Positions 61,524-64,000 of a stretch of 64,000 bases of DNA are shown here, piece by piece (position 1 is the stretch's first letter; every line of letters starts with the position of its first letter). Below the pieces are notes generated by a model. It was not told the origin of the DNA. It saw only the letters and a program-made list of their open reading frames with translations, and made no database searches. Position numbers and translations under genes: made by a program. This DNA comes from Novosphingobium sp. SG751A (GTDB lineage Bacteria; Pseudomonadota; Alphaproteobacteria; Sphingomonadales; Sphingomonadaceae), in assembly GCF_013149295.1 (NCBI RefSeq), contig NZ_JABGCB010000020.1:1-64000 (forward strand). Direction: 5' to 3'.

Positions 61524-62240
61524 CTATCCGACCGGACCAAGCGGCCCATGATCGGCAAGCCTTTTCGAATCAGCCATTTGTATGTCACTATCCGGCAAAT
61601 CGACCGGGGCTGCCAGCATCGCGGTCATCACCTGTGCGAAATGTTCAAGGCCAATGTCACCCGCCCACATCGCATGGGGCCGCGTAGGATCGGCGAGCGC
61701 CCGCGCCCGCGCCGAAAGTACCGCGCTGAGCAGCGCGCCCATGAAAACGAAGCGCTGGTTGCGCAAGGCCGCGTTCATCGCCGGCATCAGGCGGCGCAGA
61801 TGCGCCAGACACCGGCCATAGGCATGGTTCCATTCCGGCTCGATCGCCTCGATCATAAAATCGCGGTGAGTCATGCCGAAGAGCGTGATGAAGCGCACAT
61901 AATCATCGTCCGACAGCGCCGTGACCGAGCCGATCAGCACATCGACCACATCGCGCAAATGACGCGGGCCGCCGGCCGCCTCCATTGCATCAAGCGCGCT
62001 GTTGCGCAGCCGGTCCAGCTCCACCGCGCCATCCTTGATGATCGCGCGCACCAGCGTTTCCTTGGACCCGAAATGATAGCCCACCGCGCCATGATTCTTC
62101 TGTCCGGCGGCCGCGGCAATCTCGCGCACGGTCACGCCATCAACCCCGCGTTCGGCAAACAGACGCAGCGCGATCCGCTGTAATTGCTCAGCGCCGCCTG
62201 CGGTGTTTTCCTCTGCCTTTGGTTTCTGAAGTCTGACCAT
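61524..62240 (-). CDS. TetR-family regulator leading the F420 operon
   Basis: The product is 238 residues. HTH: GVDGVTVREIAAAAGQKNHG then AVGYHFGSKETLVRAII; the recognition segment is nearly the same as in the TetR at 32325-32993 (NNNAVQYHFGSREGL). The gene lies immediately upstream of fbiC in the same direction and is divergent from an APH-type kinase and an SDR gene, so it is positioned to control both F420 synthesis and that pathway arm. The ligand is unknown; acyl-CoA ligands are common for this subfamily. Confidence 0.85.
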   Translation of the reverse strand: MVRLQKPKAEENTAGGAEQLQRIALRLFAERGVDGVTVREIAAAAGQKNHGAVGYHFGSKETLVRAIIKDGAVELDRLRNSALDAMEAAGGPRHLRDVVDVLIGSVTALSDDDYVRFITLFGMTHRDFMIEAIEPEWNHAYGRCLAHLRRLMPAMNAALRNQRFVFMGALLSAVLSARARALADPTRPHAMWAGDIGLEHFAQVMTAMLAAPVDLPDSDIQMADSKRLADHGPLGPVG

Positions 62241-62243
62241 GAG

Positions 62244-62293
62244 TGCAAAATCTCATTGCCAAGGCCTCTCGTCAAGTGCATTATCCATTTGCA
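62244..62293. promoter_or_regulatory. TGCA-rich operator candidate between TetR/F420 operon and the kinase gene
   Basis: TGCA tetramers at 62244, 62277 and 62290 lie in the 95-base divergent gap. The last two form a loose dyad AGTGCATTATCCATTTGCAT. The spacing differs from the N6 sites elsewhere, so membership of the same motif is uncertain. Confidence 0.35.
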
Positions 62294-62335
62294 TTAGACG
62301 ATGATGACACATCGCATAAGTTGAGGATGTCTCTT

Positions 62336-63358
62336 GTGAATTTGGGCGTAAACACCGATTCGCTGGGCGCATGGATGCGTGTTCAAGGGCTGGGCGGCGG
62401 CGTGATCGAGGATGTCACAACGCTGGCGGGCGGCACACAGAATATCCTGTTGCGCTTTGTCATGGACGGGCGGACCTTCGTGTTTCGCCGCCCCCCATTG
62501 CACCCGCGCGCCAATTCGAACGAAACGATGCGCCGCGAGGCCCGCGTGCTGCGCGCCCTTGCGGGCAGCGATGTGCCGCATCCGGCGCTGATCGCGGCCT
62601 GCGACGATGAAAATGTGCTGGGCTGCGCCTTCTATCTGATGGAGCCGGTCGATGGCTTCAACCCCATCGGCCAGCTTCCCGAGCCCCATGCCTCCTCGCC
62701 CGCCATGCGCCATGCGATGGGTCTGGCGCTGGTCGATGGCATTGCCGCGCTGGGGCGGGTCAATTACCGCGCCGTGGGCCTTGAAGGTTTCGGCAAGCCG
62801 GAAGGTTTCCTTGACCGACAGGTGTCGCGCTGGCGCGATCAACTGGCCTCCTATGCCGATTTTGCCGCATGGCCCGGCGCGGATGCGCTGCCCGATGTGG
62901 GCGCCGTGGGCGCTTGGCTCGATGCGCATCGCCCCGGCTCCTTCATCGCGGGGATAATGCATGGCGACTATCATCTGGCCAATGTCATGTATCGCCGCGA
63001 CAGCGCCGATCTGGCCGCGATTGTCGATTGGGAACTGGCCACGATCGGTGATCCGCTGCTCGATCTGGGCTGGGTGCTGGCCACTTGGCCCGACGGAGAC
63101 GGCGCCAGCACGGTGTCGGTCACGCCATGGGACGGTTTCCCTACGCCTGCGGAACTGATCGCGCGCTATCGCGCCGGGTCAGCCCGCAATCTGGCCGCCA
63201 TCGACTGGTATCACGTTCTGGCCTGTTACAAGCTGGGCATCCTGCTTGAGGGCACCTTTGCCCGCGCCTGCGCCGGAAAGGCGCCGCGCGATGTCGGCGA
63301 CCGCCTGCATGGCCGCGCCATCCACCTGTTCGAGCGCGCCGCGCGCCTCATCCGTTAA
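62336..63358 (+). CDS. APH-family phosphotransferase (ACAD10/LvaA-like kinase)
   Basis: About 340 residues. TTGAGG at 62321-62326 is best placed for GTG 62336; ATG 62327 abuts it. It has the aminoglycoside-phosphotransferase fold: LAGGTQNILLRFVMDGRTFVFRRPP, MHGDYHLANVMYRR (catalytic HxDxxxxN-type loop) and AIVDWELATIGDPLLDLGWVL (metal-binding Asp). This branch, similar to the N-terminal half of ACAD10/11 and to LvaA, occurs beside acyl-CoA pathways and can phosphorylate hydroxyacyl-CoAs before elimination. It is not an antibiotic-resistance gene by context. Confidence 0.82.
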   Translation: MNLGVNTDSLGAWMRVQGLGGGVIEDVTTLAGGTQNILLRFVMDGRTFVFRRPPLHPRANSNETMRREARVLRALAGSDVPHPALIAACDDENVLGCAFYLMEPVDGFNPIGQLPEPHASSPAMRHAMGLALVDGIAALGRVNYRAVGLEGFGKPEGFLDRQVSRWRDQLASYADFAAWPGADALPDVGAVGAWLDAHRPGSFIAGIMHGDYHLANVMYRRDSADLAAIVDWELATIGDPLLDLGWVLATWPDGDGASTVSVTPWDGFPTPAELIARYRAGSARNLAAIDWYHVLACYKLGILLEGTFARACAGKAPRDVGDRLHGRAIHLFERAARLIR

Positions 63359-63372
63359 AAAGGTATCGCCCG

Positions 63373-64000
63373 ATGAACCCACTCGATTTCACCGGCAAAC
63401 ATGCGCTGGTCATTGGCGGCTCCAGCGGGATCGGCAATGGCATTGCCCGCGCGCTGTTCGACGCGGGCGCCCATGTCCATGTCTGGGGCACGCGCGCCAC
63501 GGCGGCCAACTATGCGGGCGAGGAAGGGTCCGACCTCTCGGGCCTTGGCTACACACAGGTCGATGTCAGCGATGCCGCCGCGATTGCTGCGACCCCCGCC
63601 CCGTTCGAAACCATCGATATTCTGGTCCATTCGCAGGGCGCGGTGCTTTACCGCCGTCAGGAATTCACCCCCGAAGGATGGGACAAGGTGATGGCGGTCA
63701 ATCTGGGCAGCGTGATGCATATTTCGCAGCGCTTTCACGCCGAACTGGCCGCCACAAAGGGCAGCGTCATCGTCGTCAGTTCCATTGGCGCCTTTCGCGC
63801 CACGATGGGCAACCCGGCCTATGCGGCCTCCAAGGCGGGCGCGGTCAATCTGGTGCGCACGCTGGCGCAGGCATGGGCGGGCGACGGCATCCGCGTCAAC
63901 GGCATCGCGCCCAGCCTTGTCGACACCAAAATGACCAAGGTGACGATGGAGAATGACGAGCGCCGGACCCGCGCGCTGGCCAAGATCCCCCTGCGCCGCT
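63373..64000 (+). CDS. SDR oxidoreductase, truncated by the window edge
   Basis: The first 209 codons are visible with no stop. NAD(P)-binding GGSSGIGNGIARALFDAGAHV, SQGAVLYRR (replacing NAG), catalytic serine VVSSIGAF, and YAASKAGAVNLVRTLA with the catalytic Tyr-Lys pair; RVNGIAPSLVDTKMTK follows. It begins 14 bases after the kinase gene and is probably co-transcribed. It likely reduces or oxidises a ketone/alcohol intermediate of the island substrate. Confidence 0.85.
   Translation, partial: MNPLDFTGKHALVIGGSSGIGNGIARALFDAGAHVHVWGTRATAANYAGEEGSDLSGLGYTQVDVSDAAAIAATPAPFETIDILVHSQGAVLYRRQEFTPEGWDKVMAVNLGSVMHISQRFHAELAATKGSVIVVSSIGAFRATMGNPAYAASKAGAVNLVRTLAQAWAGDGIRVNGIAPSLVDTKMTKVTMENDERRTRALAKIPLRR

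Noticed and set aside
58942..61551. Long plus-strand open frame opposite fbiC
   Set aside because: The minus strand carries two radical-SAM cysteine motifs and a full CofG/CofH protein; the plus-strand frame has no recognisable features.
62336..63358. Aminoglycoside-resistance phosphotransferase
   Set aside because: The fold is APH-like, but the gene sits with SDR and acyl-CoA genes and its motifs fit the ACAD10/LvaA branch.
1..64000. tRNA, rRNA, CRISPR arrays, insertion sequences or prophage genes
   Set aside because: No cloverleaf-type sequence, regular spaced repeats, transposase motifs or phage proteins were seen on either strand by eye.

Overview
The window looks like chromosomal DNA of a GC-rich alphaproteobacterium, most likely a sphingomonad of the Novosphingobium type. 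The basis is two large TonB-dependent receptors, periplasmic glycosidases, a non-phosphorylating pentose pathway, many CoA-transferase and acyl-CoA dehydrogenase genes, and the codon style. This placement is inferred from gene content; no rRNA or other phylogenetic marker is present. I see no tRNA, rRNA, CRISPR array, insertion sequence or phage gene.

Region 1 (about 0.4-4.2 kb): a small envelope-lipoprotein locus of the YcfL / COG3014 / LpoB type on the minus strand, with one extra secreted protein at each end.

Region 2 (about 4.8-25.3 kb): a plant-polysaccharide (arabinan/arabinogalactan-like) utilisation locus. An outer-membrane receptor, four secreted glycoside hydrolases (GH42, GH3, GH51, GH30) and a secreted DUF1593 protein release sugars. 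A periplasmic mutarotase and a FucP-type symporter follow. Cytoplasmic Gfo/Idh/MocA sugar dehydrogenase, IlvD/Edd dehydratase, AraD1 dehydratase and 2-oxoglutarate semialdehyde dehydrogenase form the oxidative L-arabinose route to 2-oxoglutarate. A FadR-type GntR regulator sits inside the locus. No sugar lactonase gene is visible.

Region 3 (about 25.3-64 kb): a large catabolic island. It holds a cytochrome P450 with two different ferredoxins, an internally deleted Old-Yellow-Enzyme-type gene, an arylsulfatase, an aldehyde dehydrogenase, a second TonB receptor, an MFS transporter, four acyl-CoA dehydrogenases (two of them a tandem pair resembling heteromeric steroid-type enzymes), two enoyl-CoA hydratases, two thiolases, two family III CoA-transferases, SDRs, an APH-type kinase and three TetR regulators. 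Four genes here resemble methylsuccinyl-CoA dehydrogenase, mesaconyl-CoA C1-C4 transferase, mesaconyl-C4-CoA hydratase and a CitE-type lyase. Together they would take methylsuccinyl-CoA to acetyl-CoA plus pyruvate.

The most unusual feature is a complete-looking coenzyme F420 biosynthesis operon (about 56.2-61.5 kb: fused CofG/CofH, F420:NADP reductase, CofE, CofD, CofC), with a TetR gene directly upstream in the same direction. It sits inside the degradation island, and short TGCA-type dyads recur in front of many of the island's transcription units. The working hypothesis is an F420-assisted pathway for a methyl-branched, probably cyclic or isoprenoid, possibly sulfated compound. The F420-dependent client oxidoreductase is not visible in the window, and the substrate is not determined by the sequence.
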